In this document: in pieces, positions 51,059 to 60,150 of the stretch
How positions within the stretch are numbered: position 1 is the first letter of the stretch
How the letters are laid out: every line of letters begins with the position of its first letter
NCBI GenBank assembly: GCA_003215175.1
Contig: QCKS01000006.1
Span: 1 to 63,259, forward strand
DNA: 63,259 bases
Source: Acidimicrobiales bacterium AG-410-I20
GTDB lineage: Bacteria; Actinomycetota; Acidimicrobiia; Acidimicrobiales; MedAcidi-G1
Direction: 5' to 3'
Made by a program: the position numbers and the translations under genes
Notes under the pieces: model-generated
Database searches by the model: none
What the model saw: only the letters and a program-made list of their open reading frames with translations
What the model was told of the DNA's origin: nothing

Positions 51059-51250
51059 ATGAGCGTTGTGCGAATTTTTGTCGCTATTGTTGTATTGAGT
51101 TACGTGGCTTATTGCTTAGTGAAGCAGCAAGTTTGGATTCGTAAAGAATTTGCTTGGAAAACAAGAGAAGAATATCCAAAGGTTTTTCTAATGAGCATTA
51201 TTGGTGGAACTCTGATTGGGGTTCTCATGCTCTGGAACCTTGTGCGGTAA
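51059..51250 (+). CDS. Small two-helix membrane protein
   Basis: A 63-residue protein with helices at both ends (VRIFVAIVVLSYVAYCLV and VFLMSIIGGTLIGVLMLWNL) and a basic centre (WIRKEFAWKTREEY). It returns to the low-GC composition of the window. It ends 10 bases before the GH5-like gene. No family recognised. Confidence 0.55.
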   Translation: MSVVRIFVAIVVLSYVAYCLVKQQVWIRKEFAWKTREEYPKVFLMSIIGGTLIGVLMLWNLVR

Positions 51251-51260
51251 TAATATTGTC

Positions 51261-52307
51261 ATGAGTACTCAACAATGGTCTCTTGATCAGTCAGCAGCAT
51301 GGGCTGAAGAAGTTGGCTGGCTTGTCGGGTGCAATTTCACTCCCTCAACAGCCGGCAATCAATTAGAAATGTGGCAATCAGAAACTTTTGACCCAAACAC
51401 TATTGACCGTGAACTTGGTTGGGCTGCTGGTCTTGGAATGAACACAATACGGGTTTATTTACACGACCTTTTATTCGCTGATGACGACATCGGTTTTTTC
51501 AATCGGATAAATGAAGTATTAGACATAGCGCAAAAACATGACATAAAAATGATCCCCGTGCTTTTCGATGGTGTTTGGAATACACACCCCGAACTTGGCA
51601 CTCAACCAGCTCCAGTGCCTAAACGACACAACTCCATCTGGGTGCAAAGCCCTGGCTCAACCATCCTGCATAACTCAGAACAGTGGGACACACTCCAACC
51701 CTATGTAATTACTTTGTTTGAAAAATTTGGAAACGACACACGGATTGTAGCTTGGGACCTCTTCAACGAACCCGATCAAATGGACCGAACAACAATTGAG
51801 GCAGGAACACGCGATCAAAAAATTACCGCCGCTACCGGTTTGTTAGCAAAAGTATTTGACTGGGCTCGCTCCACCGAGCCATCGCAACCTTTAACCGCAG
51901 GGATATGGGAATATGACAGCAACCTAAACCCAGTCGAAAATGAGTTCACCTCCTTTGCGTTAGCAGAAAGCGACATTATTTCTTTCCATCATTACGGACC
52001 GGGAAATGACTTAGCCACGATCATTAACGGCTTGCAACAGCATCAACGTCCACTCATCTGTACCGAATGGTTAGCTAGATCAGAAGGATCAACAGTAGAA
52101 AATTTACAAATTTTTTCTGATCAAAAAGTAGGAGCAATTAACTGGGGCCTCGTTGACGGCAAAACACAAACACGCTTCCCTTGGCGATCTTGGTGGGAAG
52201 AAGTTGATGAAGATGAACCATGGTTCCATGAATTACTTCATTCAGATGGAACCCCATACTCAGAACGTGAAGCCTCTACGTTTCAACACATTACTGAACA
52301 GCACTAA
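51261..52307 (+). CDS. GH5-like glycoside hydrolase (cellulase/mannanase fold)
   Basis: A 348-residue TIM-barrel enzyme. The start at 51261 is chosen because the upstream in-frame part overlaps the previous gene. The acid/base Glu lies in AWDLFNEPDQ and the nucleophile Glu in LICTEWLARS; GMNTIRVYLHD and ISFHHYGPG are clan GH-A elements. No signal peptide, so it should act in the cytoplasm on an imported oligosaccharide or glycoconjugate. Unlike the GH2-fold protein at 4520, both catalytic glutamates are present. Confidence 0.85.
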   Translation: MSTQQWSLDQSAAWAEEVGWLVGCNFTPSTAGNQLEMWQSETFDPNTIDRELGWAAGLGMNTIRVYLHDLLFADDDIGFFNRINEVLDIAQKHDIKMIPVLFDGVWNTHPELGTQPAPVPKRHNSIWVQSPGSTILHNSEQWDTLQPYVITLFEKFGNDTRIVAWDLFNEPDQMDRTTIEAGTRDQKITAATGLLAKVFDWARSTEPSQPLTAGIWEYDSNLNPVENEFTSFALAESDIISFHHYGPGNDLATIINGLQQHQRPLICTEWLARSEGSTVENLQIFSDQKVGAINWGLVDGKTQTRFPWRSWWEEVDEDEPWFHELLHSDGTPYSEREASTFQHITEQH

Positions 52308-52322
52308 ATCAAAGTCAGACTT

Positions 52323-54215
52323 TTAGCTGAAACCCCGTTTAGACAATGAAGTACAAATAGGCACTCCTTGATCTTGTGCCGGTATAAGCGAGAAAGCATC
52401 ATTAACGGTCATGCTGTCAAGCGAAGGGGTGTTGAAGAGATCATGCAAAACTTGCTCACCGTTTATTGACACAGATAATCCGCGCAAAAGTTCTTCAGAC
52501 CAAGGGTCAGATATAACTTTTACTTCAAGTTCTTTCCCGTGCCAATCAATTGGACCACTAGCTAATTCAAACCCATCGTTATTTTGATAAACGGCAGTAA
52601 CAGTACTTTCATCACGGCTACTAATAAGTGAAATTTTTTCAGAATCGTTACTCATCAGGAGAGTCTCACCTGATGGAATAACCGTTCCTTCAATAAAGTG
52701 TTTCTGATCTTTTAACTCCAAGCGCACCCAAAGATCAGAAGACACAATATATAAACCATCACAATCACCAAGAACCCCAAGAACCCCGTCATCAGGAGTT
52801 AACTCAGCTTCTTTAATTGAAATCACATTAGGGGCAGCGCCACCAAAGACTTTTTCATCAAGGGTGTACCGAAAATCGGTAAACCCAGGTTTCTCCACTC
52901 CTATAGTCCAAATCGCGAGCGAAGAATTAACCCACAACCCCCATCCAATGAGCAAAACTGCGCCAGAAAAAATAAGGGGTTTTCGAATAGAGACCGAAGC
53001 AACTGCGACTATAGCCAACACAATTAAACCAGGTAGGAGATCAATCAAATAACGATTCGCAATAAAACCAATAGCTAATGTCGGGCCGGCAGCAACTACT
53101 GAACCAATAAGTAGGGGTAGTAGTACAAAGAGTTTTTTACGGAAAGCAACGACTAACCCCATAACAGCTAGGACAATTAACAAGGTTGCTGAAGCAGTTA
53201 AAGAAGAAGACGGAGTATTGCTTTCTAAAGGATAGGAACTAAAAACATCGGCTCGCGGCCCAAACTTAATAAAGGGGAAAAGACGCTCAAACTCAATGGT
53301 GTCTGGACGAAGATAATGAAAACTCGTCGTAGGGATAAAAGGAAATCCAAAAAAACTATTGTTATTTCCCGCGAACCAAATAGCTCGTTCCGGATTAGTG
53401 AGAGTTAGAACTTGTCGATCTCCAGGAAGATCAAACAGAGATCCCATTTTTGCAAAGTTCAAAGCGCAATGAATAGCCACTCCACTAAGAGCTCCGCCAA
53501 TCATCACAAGACTAAGGGGCCGCTTCTTCTTCCAAATAAATAAACCGACAATAATTACAGCAGATACTGCCCCTAAACCCACCGAAACTCTGGTCAAAAT
53601 AGAAGCTACTGCTGCTCCTGTAGCAAGAAAGACAACTTTTTTATTTGGATCATCAAGCACATCACAAAGAAAAGTAAAGGTGGCGAGTATAAAGACGAGT
53701 GACCATAACTCAGTTTCGTGGTAAACAGATGGCCAACCTGCAAGATAAAGAGCGGGGGAAATTGCTACAGCCGCAACTATTACTGCTGACTTCCAACGAG
53801 AATCAAGGGTCATTCCAATAAGGCGAGTAATACGTTGAGTTAAGTGAAACGTGATAGTGCATAAAAGCACAAATCCGATAACCATTGAAAAACGTGTAAG
53901 CCGACCGTCAGCCCACGAACCAAAAAGAGCTGAGGGGAACCGAAGAATAGCTAGTGTCGGCCCGTAATAAAGGTACGTTGCTCCATCAACAACAAATCCT
54001 TCAATTTCAGCTATTTCAGGGGGCACATCAAGCTTGCCTTTCAAGAATGACCTAGCCTGAACATCGTAAAAATCTGTGGTGAACCCACCTTTTGAGAAAA
54101 GTAACCAAGGCTTTCCTTCACAAAGAAGAAAGGTAAATATTGCAGTACTAAAAGCAGTGACTGCTAGAGCTAGACGTTGCTCAACTCGAGCGACATTATC
54201 AGAGATTCGCCACAT
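52323..54215 (-). CDS. Polytopic membrane protein, probable GT-C glycosyltransferase
   Basis: A 630-residue protein with about 10-12 membrane helices and a soluble C-terminal domain of about 180 residues. The first extracytoplasmic loop has FTTDFYDVQARSFLKGKLDV and GATYLYYGPTLAILRFP, a pattern common to GT-C type lipid-linked sugar transferases of Acidimicrobiia. It overlaps the upstream GT2-methyltransferase gene by 17 bases. Its donor is probably polyprenyl-phosphate sugar; the assignment is by pattern and context only. Confidence 0.65.
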   Translation of the reverse strand: MWRISDNVARVEQRLALAVTAFSTAIFTFLLCEGKPWLLFSKGGFTTDFYDVQARSFLKGKLDVPPEIAEIEGFVVDGATYLYYGPTLAILRFPSALFGSWADGRLTRFSMVIGFVLLCTITFHLTQRITRLIGMTLDSRWKSAVIVAAVAISPALYLAGWPSVYHETELWSLVFILATFTFLCDVLDDPNKKVVFLATGAAVASILTRVSVGLGAVSAVIIVGLFIWKKKRPLSLVMIGGALSGVAIHCALNFAKMGSLFDLPGDRQVLTLTNPERAIWFAGNNNSFFGFPFIPTTSFHYLRPDTIEFERLFPFIKFGPRADVFSSYPLESNTPSSSLTASATLLIVLAVMGLVVAFRKKLFVLLPLLIGSVVAAGPTLAIGFIANRYLIDLLPGLIVLAIVAVASVSIRKPLIFSGAVLLIGWGLWVNSSLAIWTIGVEKPGFTDFRYTLDEKVFGGAAPNVISIKEAELTPDDGVLGVLGDCDGLYIVSSDLWVRLELKDQKHFIEGTVIPSGETLLMSNDSEKISLISSRDESTVTAVYQNNDGFELASGPIDWHGKELEVKVISDPWSEELLRGLSVSINGEQVLHDLFNTPSLDSMTVNDAFSLIPAQDQGVPICTSLSKRGFS

Positions 54216-55692
54216 TAGTTTCTGAAGAAGAGTTGGCTAATCCTTGCTCAACTTCTCCTTGAAGTTCAGGGGAAAATTCATAAACAAATTGATAGGCAAA
54301 TAGTGTTGGCCAAACTTTTACCAGAATCCGATCTAATACACCAATAGTTATAGCGGCAAGTCGTGAATCACCTAATCCAAGAGCGTCAAGAGGAAGCCCA
54401 GTATGAGCTCCTTTCGTTGGCACTAATCCCGCGTCTTTGGCCATACGACGGAATGTTCTACGGCTAAAAAATCGTAAATGGGTACGATCAAGAATTCCGC
54501 GCTGGTCATAACCAAATTGTCCGGTAGCTATTCGGAGACGCGGATACCAGTGACCGATATTTGGAACACTAATTATGACCGAACCCCCTGATTTGCACCG
54601 TTGCCCCATTTCAAAAATGAGTGTCTCCGGGTCAGGAAGATGTTCAATAATGTCAGCAGCAACTACAACATCAAAATCTCTACCAACTTCTTCAGGGATT
54701 CCATTTTGTAAATCAGCTTGAATAAATCGGTCCATTCTTGTTTTAACATTTTCGGCTGATTCTGCATCAATCCCAACGACTGTATGACCGGCTTCAGAGA
54801 GTTCTTTTGCCATCCACCCCGGGCCACATCCCACATCTAAGATTTGCAAATCTTTTTTCTCTTCAAGTAAACGTAAAACTCGGCCATGCGAGCTATACCT
54901 TGAAGGCTTGAATGCATAAGGCTCAGATTTATGTCCAAGCTTTCCTCGACCAAAACCTGTTTGTCCGAACCGATACCTAAGAGAATCAATAACGACATCA
55001 AAGGCGTAACGGATTCCGTTAACCCTGCAAATCTCATCGCCGTAATAAGTAGGTATAGGAACTTCGGCAATTCGTTTTTTTGCTCCAACTAATTGAAGAA
55101 TAATTTCTGTATCAAAATCAAAGACATCAGAATTGGAAAGGAAAGGTAATTCTGAAAGAGAGTTGACTCGGTACGCTCGATAACCGGAATGCCATTCAGA
55201 AAGCTCTACGCCGGCTAAAGAATTTTGAATAGTCGTAAGAATGCGGTTACCAACAAATTTATATAACGGCATTCCTCCAGCTCGAGCCTGCCCTTGTTCA
55301 ATCATGCGTGAACCAAAAACAGCATCAGCGTTGCCATCTAGGATCGGTTGAACCAGATCTGGCATTACTTCGGGGGCATATTGTCCATCTCCGTGAAGTA
55401 AGACAACGACATCCCAGTCGTGTTCAATAGCGTAAAGGTATCCTGCTTTTTGATTCCCGCCATATCCAAGATTTTTCTCATTGCGGACAACGGTTAGATC
55501 AAAGTCGTAATCGTTACCAAGATGGTTTGAGGCGATGTCGTAGGTGTGATCAGTTGAATAATCATCTTGAATAAGAACCTCACTGATTTTGAACAAGGGC
55601 TGTGAAGGTATTCTTTTTAAAACTTCTGAAATCGTAGATTCAGCGTTATAAGCGACAATAAGAACACCGATTTTCAATTTTGGCCTCCCCAT
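54199..55692 (-). CDS. Family 2 glycosyltransferase fused to SAM methyltransferase
   Basis: A 497-residue bifunctional protein. Residues 1-250 are a GT2 domain (VLIVAYNAESTISEVL, LLHGDGQYAPEVMPDL, SGYRAYRVNSL), of the polyprenyl-phosphate-sugar synthase type. Residues 265-480 are a class I methyltransferase (QILDVGCGPGWMAKELSE, DVVVAADIIEHLPDPE, LDRTHLRFFSRRTFRRM). Predicted to make or modify a lipid-linked sugar for envelope glycans. It is upstream of and overlaps the GT-C-like gene, which may use its product. Confidence 0.87.
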   Translation of the reverse strand: MGRPKLKIGVLIVAYNAESTISEVLKRIPSQPLFKISEVLIQDDYSTDHTYDIASNHLGNDYDFDLTVVRNEKNLGYGGNQKAGYLYAIEHDWDVVVLLHGDGQYAPEVMPDLVQPILDGNADAVFGSRMIEQGQARAGGMPLYKFVGNRILTTIQNSLAGVELSEWHSGYRAYRVNSLSELPFLSNSDVFDFDTEIILQLVGAKKRIAEVPIPTYYGDEICRVNGIRYAFDVVIDSLRYRFGQTGFGRGKLGHKSEPYAFKPSRYSSHGRVLRLLEEKKDLQILDVGCGPGWMAKELSEAGHTVVGIDAESAENVKTRMDRFIQADLQNGIPEEVGRDFDVVVAADIIEHLPDPETLIFEMGQRCKSGGSVIISVPNIGHWYPRLRIATGQFGYDQRGILDRTHLRFFSRRTFRRMAKDAGLVPTKGAHTGLPLDALGLGDSRLAAITIGVLDRILVKVWPTLFAYQFVYEFSPELQGEVEQGLANSSSETNVANL

Positions 55693-55775
55693 GATCGCTT
55701 TTTTAAATTTGATAACTCAATACTTTTATTACCTTAGTTTGAATCAATTGCTTCTCTATGTGTAATCATATTTTT

Positions 55776-57707
55776 ATGAACCCCGTTTCTCGTATCTTCG
55801 CTTTAGATGGGGTGCGCGGATTAGCTGTTTTAGCTGTTGTTATTTACCATGCTTGGCCATCCGCTTTACCCGGGGGCTGGATTGGGGTTTCAGTATTCTT
55901 TACTCTTTCCGGGTTTTTGATCACCCAAATTGTGGTCCGAGATCATGAAATGACCCGCGTTTCGATGGCTATTTTCTGGGGCCGAAGAGCACGTCGGTTA
56001 CTTCCAGCAGCCATAGCAACCATCGTAATTACGGTCGCAACAGTTGCAGCCATTGACTTAGACCTCCTTCGTGACGTTTCTGAAGAAGGTCTAGCTGCAA
56101 TTTTTTATGTTCATAATTGGTGGGCGATATCAGAAACGGGTGGGTACTGGGAAATCTTTAACTCAGACCCACGACCGTTCGCCCATCTCTGGAGTCTCTC
56201 TATTGAAGAGCAGGTATATCTATTCTGGCCTCTGCTAATTGTTCTCTTAGGTCTTCGTAAAGCCTTAATAGTGGGTGGGGTAGTTATAGCGATCGGTTTA
56301 TTAATTTGGTGGGGAAATGCCGACGCCTACTTCGCGACACCGTTTCGTTTCGCTGAAGTCTTTACCGGAGCGGTGCTCGCTTATGTAGTTAAAAAAAATC
56401 CACAAATAAAAATCTCAGGGTTTCTTGCTGCCGTAGCCGCCGGGGGTTTAATTTGGGGCGTCTTTGTTCTTAAAGAATCAGATCCATTTGTAACACAAGG
56501 AGCACTTTTACTTATCGGGACAGCCGCAATGATTGTTACAGGTTACGCCCTACGAGAAACAAAGCCCAATCTGTTTGTGGGTAGCAAACCCTTAGCTTGG
56601 TTGGGGCAAAGAAGCTATGCCATTTATCTGTTCCACTGGCCCTTCTTAGAATTACTGGACACTTCACCATTTCTAGCGATTGGCTTAACACTCCTCACAG
56701 CAGAAATATCTCATCACATACTGGAATGGCCTATCCGCACAGGAAAAAGAATTAAACGACCTTTACCTACCCTTGGGTTAGTTTCTCTAACAAGTGCTCT
56801 CGCCCTAGTTGTCGTTATTGCTGCGGCGCCGCGTCCAGCATCTCAACAAGAAATTAGTGACGCTGTTGCTGCAGCTTTTGTTGAAACAACAACGACAACG
56901 ACAACGACGACAACTTTGCTAGTAGAAGAGTTGCCACCTGTTTCAACGACACAGGAAGAACATTCAACAACAAGTTCATCAGTAGCTTTAGATACATCAG
57001 AGAATGATCCCGAAACACAAGAAAATGTTTATCTAAGCGCTAACCCAAAAGTAGCCATTATGGGTGATTCCATCGCCCAAAATCTAGGACCAGCACTTGA
57101 CGGCTGGGTAGATGCTGTTGGCGGAGAAATAGGGACCTACGGATTTGCCCTATGCAGCCCGGTTTTCACTGAGGAGAACTATGAATTTTTCACAATTACT
57201 CTTTGGGATCAGGAATCTGCCTTTGGCCCGTTTGAACAACCATGTAGGCGGTCAATCACCTCCGAGTACGACCTAGTTTTCGTATTTGATCACGCTGCAA
57301 TATTTTTTGAACACGAAAACATCCAGACAGAAGAGAAATATATTTTCCCCGACACCCTTGAACTGATATCAGAGTCATACACACAACTTATTCAGCAAAC
57401 AAAAACAGCAGGAGCCTCTTTAATATTTTTTACTGCCCCTCAAGCAGAAGACCGCCCTGACTGTCTAATCCTCGGAGAAAAACGCCCCTATCGAGAAAAT
57501 TTAGAGATATACAACACGTTCATAAAAGAAATAGCCAAAACTGAAAATCATGTATTTGTCTTTGATACCGCAGCGACGGTTGAGAATAATCCAGACCGAT
57601 ATCCCCGTCCCGATTGCATCCACTTTGAAGCGTTTGACGTAGACGGAGGTGCAATCAACTTTGTAGCAGACCTTATATTTCCAAGAGTTCTTCTTGATAT
57701 TTCATAG
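55776..57707 (+). CDS. OafA/YrhL-like acyltransferase with SGNH domain
   Basis: A 643-residue protein using the ATG at 55776. An acyltransferase-3 membrane domain of about 10 helices begins FALDGVRGLAVLAVVIYHAW, with the catalytic-region His and SVFFTLSGFLIT. A Thr-rich linker follows (a run of eight Thr), then an extracytoplasmic SGNH-like domain with VAIMGDSIAQNLG and RPDCIHFE as the Asp-His end. Predicted to O-acylate an envelope polysaccharide. It is divergent from the glycosyltransferase pair, supporting an envelope-glycan locus. Confidence 0.9.
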   Translation: MNPVSRIFALDGVRGLAVLAVVIYHAWPSALPGGWIGVSVFFTLSGFLITQIVVRDHEMTRVSMAIFWGRRARRLLPAAIATIVITVATVAAIDLDLLRDVSEEGLAAIFYVHNWWAISETGGYWEIFNSDPRPFAHLWSLSIEEQVYLFWPLLIVLLGLRKALIVGGVVIAIGLLIWWGNADAYFATPFRFAEVFTGAVLAYVVKKNPQIKISGFLAAVAAGGLIWGVFVLKESDPFVTQGALLLIGTAAMIVTGYALRETKPNLFVGSKPLAWLGQRSYAIYLFHWPFLELLDTSPFLAIGLTLLTAEISHHILEWPIRTGKRIKRPLPTLGLVSLTSALALVVVIAAAPRPASQQEISDAVAAAFVETTTTTTTTTTLLVEELPPVSTTQEEHSTTSSSVALDTSENDPETQENVYLSANPKVAIMGDSIAQNLGPALDGWVDAVGGEIGTYGFALCSPVFTEENYEFFTITLWDQESAFGPFEQPCRRSITSEYDLVFVFDHAAIFFEHENIQTEEKYIFPDTLELISESYTQLIQQTKTAGASLIFFTAPQAEDRPDCLILGEKRPYRENLEIYNTFIKEIAKTENHVFVFDTAATVENNPDRYPRPDCIHFEAFDVDGGAINFVADLIFPRVLLDIS

Positions 57708-57810
57708 CTTGCAGATATAGAAAGTATGTATGATTTGAAATTTTTTATCGAAAGTGTAAGAAAAAACTATTTACATGATCTATAGAGATACCAATAACAA
57801 AAGAGGAATT

Positions 57811-58929
57811 ATGAGAAAAAAAACTTACACACGTGATCTTTTAACTTTCACAAAGGTATCTGCCCTATTAATCGCGACCCTTTTATTTGCATCTTCCTGT
57901 GGATCAAGCAATTCAGGCTCAGCTTCAGAAGAACTACTAAGTGCGCAACTTGCTGAAACTCAAGAGCAGATAGAGCAACTTCAGCAAACAATCCAAGATC
58001 TCCAGCAAGATGCTGAAGCGCAATCATCACAGTCCGAAGTACTTCAAGAAGAGTCAGCCCAGAATGGGGGAGAAGTAACAGAAGAATCTGATGATTCAGG
58101 AATTGATCAAACAATAGAGGAAGAGACGATACTTCTAGGCTCTTATTCTTGGTTAGAGAACAGTGAAGCTGTTGAAGAGCTTCAAGAAATTTTAGGAGTA
58201 GAACCGGATGGCTGGTATGGAGCAATTACTAGAGAAGCTCATTTAGCAGTTTTAGAGGAGAGAGGACTTTCTGCTGAAGCCGTACCTGAAGAAGAACCAC
58301 TCCCATGTCCTCCTCAAGAACCCATGCCCGACTCCGAAGCAATACCAATGGCATCAATCGTCTTAGATATGGATGGAGATGGAAACACTGAAAGTGGCCA
58401 AACCTATTACAACTGGGACTTAGAAGTCTTTTATGCACACGTATCTGGTCCAGAGTTTGGGTCATATTGGGTGGAGCTAGATGACATCGGCGCAGCCCCA
58501 GTCCATCAGTGGAAAGCAAGTTTCGCTACAGACATAAATGAAGATAATCGAAGCGAATTTTGGGTAAGACAAATCCCATTTGGAGCTTCAACAGTTGGTT
58601 ACCGTGTTCTTATATTTGAAGACTGTGAACTAAAAATTGCTTATATTCCTGATAGCAATGAGCTATTTATCGAAGGAGGGACTGTAGGAACTTCATGGAG
58701 AATAGCGTGCGAAATGGAAGACGGTGTTCCTGTAATTGTTCAATATGAGATTTCTCCAGGCGAGGTAGAAGGTGAGGGTTCGCTTATAGGAATGGTTTAC
58801 CAACTTTCTTCGACAGGTTTCACTTTTATCAAAGTAAGAAATCTTGAAACATTTGAAGATCCTGGCGGCCCATATGGCACAGACTGTGAATCCTGGATAC
58901 ACGATAGTCCACCATGGGTTGAGTCCTAA
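57811..58929 (+). CDS. Lipoprotein with coiled coil, peptidoglycan-binding domain and four-cysteine DxDGD domain
   Basis: A 372-residue lipoprotein; the ATG at 57811 follows AAGAGGAATT and gives signal VSALLIATLLFASSC. A Gln-rich coiled coil (ETQEQIEQLQQTIQDLQQ) precedes a PG_binding_1-like module (EAVEELQEILGVEPDGWYGA, then ITREAHLAVLEERGL). The C-terminal domain has LDMDGDGNTES, DINEDNRSEFWV and four cysteines (LPC, EDCEL, IACE, TDCESW), as in the lipoproteins at 23055 and 58954. It may tie the membrane to peptidoglycan. It is followed 24 bases later by its paralogue. Confidence 0.8.
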   Translation: MRKKTYTRDLLTFTKVSALLIATLLFASSCGSSNSGSASEELLSAQLAETQEQIEQLQQTIQDLQQDAEAQSSQSEVLQEESAQNGGEVTEESDDSGIDQTIEEETILLGSYSWLENSEAVEELQEILGVEPDGWYGAITREAHLAVLEERGLSAEAVPEEEPLPCPPQEPMPDSEAIPMASIVLDMDGDGNTESGQTYYNWDLEVFYAHVSGPEFGSYWVELDDIGAAPVHQWKASFATDINEDNRSEFWVRQIPFGASTVGYRVLIFEDCELKIAYIPDSNELFIEGGTVGTSWRIACEMEDGVPVIVQYEISPGEVEGEGSLIGMVYQLSSTGFTFIKVRNLETFEDPGGPYGTDCESWIHDSPPWVES

Positions 58930-58953
58930 AGACGGATGGTAAAAGGAGAAATT

Positions 58954-60135
58954 ATGAAAGATATAAAAGTAGCCAAATTTGGTATTTTAGTTTTACTGCT
59001 TGCATTAATTGGCGGAGCTTGCTCGAGTGATAATGAATTGGATGAGGCAAGAGCCGTACTTGAAGAGGCTGCTGAGGCATTAGCAAATGCAGAACAAGCA
59101 CGAATTGATGCAGAGGTTGAAGCAGCTTTAGCAGTTGCTGACGCAGCCGCTGCTGCCGCTAAAGCTGCTACTGCGGAAGCCGCTGCCGCTGCCGCAGTTG
59201 CCGCTGCTGCTGAAGAAGCGGCTATAGACGGTGATGAAGCGGCTCTTGCTGAAGCTGAGGCCGCTGCCGCTGCCGCGGCTCTTGCTGAAGCAACTGCTGC
59301 TGCCGCTGAAGCTGAGGCTATTGCTGCTGCGTTAATTGCTGAAGCTAAAGCTGAAGCTGAAGCTGCTGCTGAAACTGAGGCTGCTGAGGCTGCTGAGGAA
59401 GAGGAAGTAGAAGACTCAATTCATTCAGGTCTTCCGGGACTATTAGATTTAGTTTCGGTTGGGACAATACCGTTAGGAGTCATTCCAGGATTACTTGACT
59501 TACCTTGCCCTGGTGATCCTTCACCAACTGATACACCAGCTATTGAATGGGAATCAGGTCGGGAAGTTGATATTGATGGAGACGGAGAACTTGATTATGC
59601 AAGCATTATTGACGCCCAAGATGACACAGGAAGATGGTATCTCCACGTAACTTCGTCACAGCATGACACCGAATTTTATTTGGACCTTGGCCCTGACGCA
59701 GGTGAAGTAGATTTTGATATTGAGTATGTAACAGATATCAATGAAAATGATCGAGAAGAGATTTGGATCTACTCAATGGATATGGGCGGAACACATAGTC
59801 CGCGTAAACATAAGATGGTTGTTTTAAATGGGTGTTCATTGACCGTGGTTGGCAGCAATGTAGAGGGACATGAAGACCAATTCACAATTTGGTTAGGTCA
59901 ACATGCACCTACTGGGGATAGTTACCGTGTTCATTGTTCAACCTTTGAAGGAGAACCTCTGTTCACTTATCATGAAGACCAACCACTTGAAGGAGGATTT
60001 TGGGCCATTAGACCCCTGCCCTTCCGCCTTGTTGGTGACACATTAGAATTAGTTATTTCTGTGGAATTGGAAGGAGCGATTGTTCCTGGCCCAGCACCAT
60101 TCCCATCGACAACGATGAATTGTCCGAACTGGTAA
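58954..60135 (+). CDS. Lipoprotein with Ala-rich helical stalk and four-cysteine DxDGD domain
   Basis: A 393-residue lipoprotein; the ATG at 58954 follows AAAAGGAGAAATT. Signal FGILVLLLALIGGACS ends in a lipobox Cys. Residues 25-155 are almost only Ala and Glu (with repeated GCTGCC-type codons) and should form a long helix. The C-terminal domain contains VDIDGDGELDYAS, DINENDREEIWI and cysteines in LPC, NGCSL, VHCS and MNCPNW, matching its neighbour. Tandem arrangement indicates duplication with divergent stalks. Confidence 0.8.
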   Translation: MKDIKVAKFGILVLLLALIGGACSSDNELDEARAVLEEAAEALANAEQARIDAEVEAALAVADAAAAAAKAATAEAAAAAAVAAAAEEAAIDGDEAALAEAEAAAAAAALAEATAAAAEAEAIAAALIAEAKAEAEAAAETEAAEAAEEEEVEDSIHSGLPGLLDLVSVGTIPLGVIPGLLDLPCPGDPSPTDTPAIEWESGREVDIDGDGELDYASIIDAQDDTGRWYLHVTSSQHDTEFYLDLGPDAGEVDFDIEYVTDINENDREEIWIYSMDMGGTHSPRKHKMVVLNGCSLTVVGSNVEGHEDQFTIWLGQHAPTGDSYRVHCSTFEGEPLFTYHEDQPLEGGFWAIRPLPFRLVGDTLELVISVELEGAIVPGPAPFPSTTMNCPNW

Positions 60136-60150
60136 GAGAAACTTCAAAGC

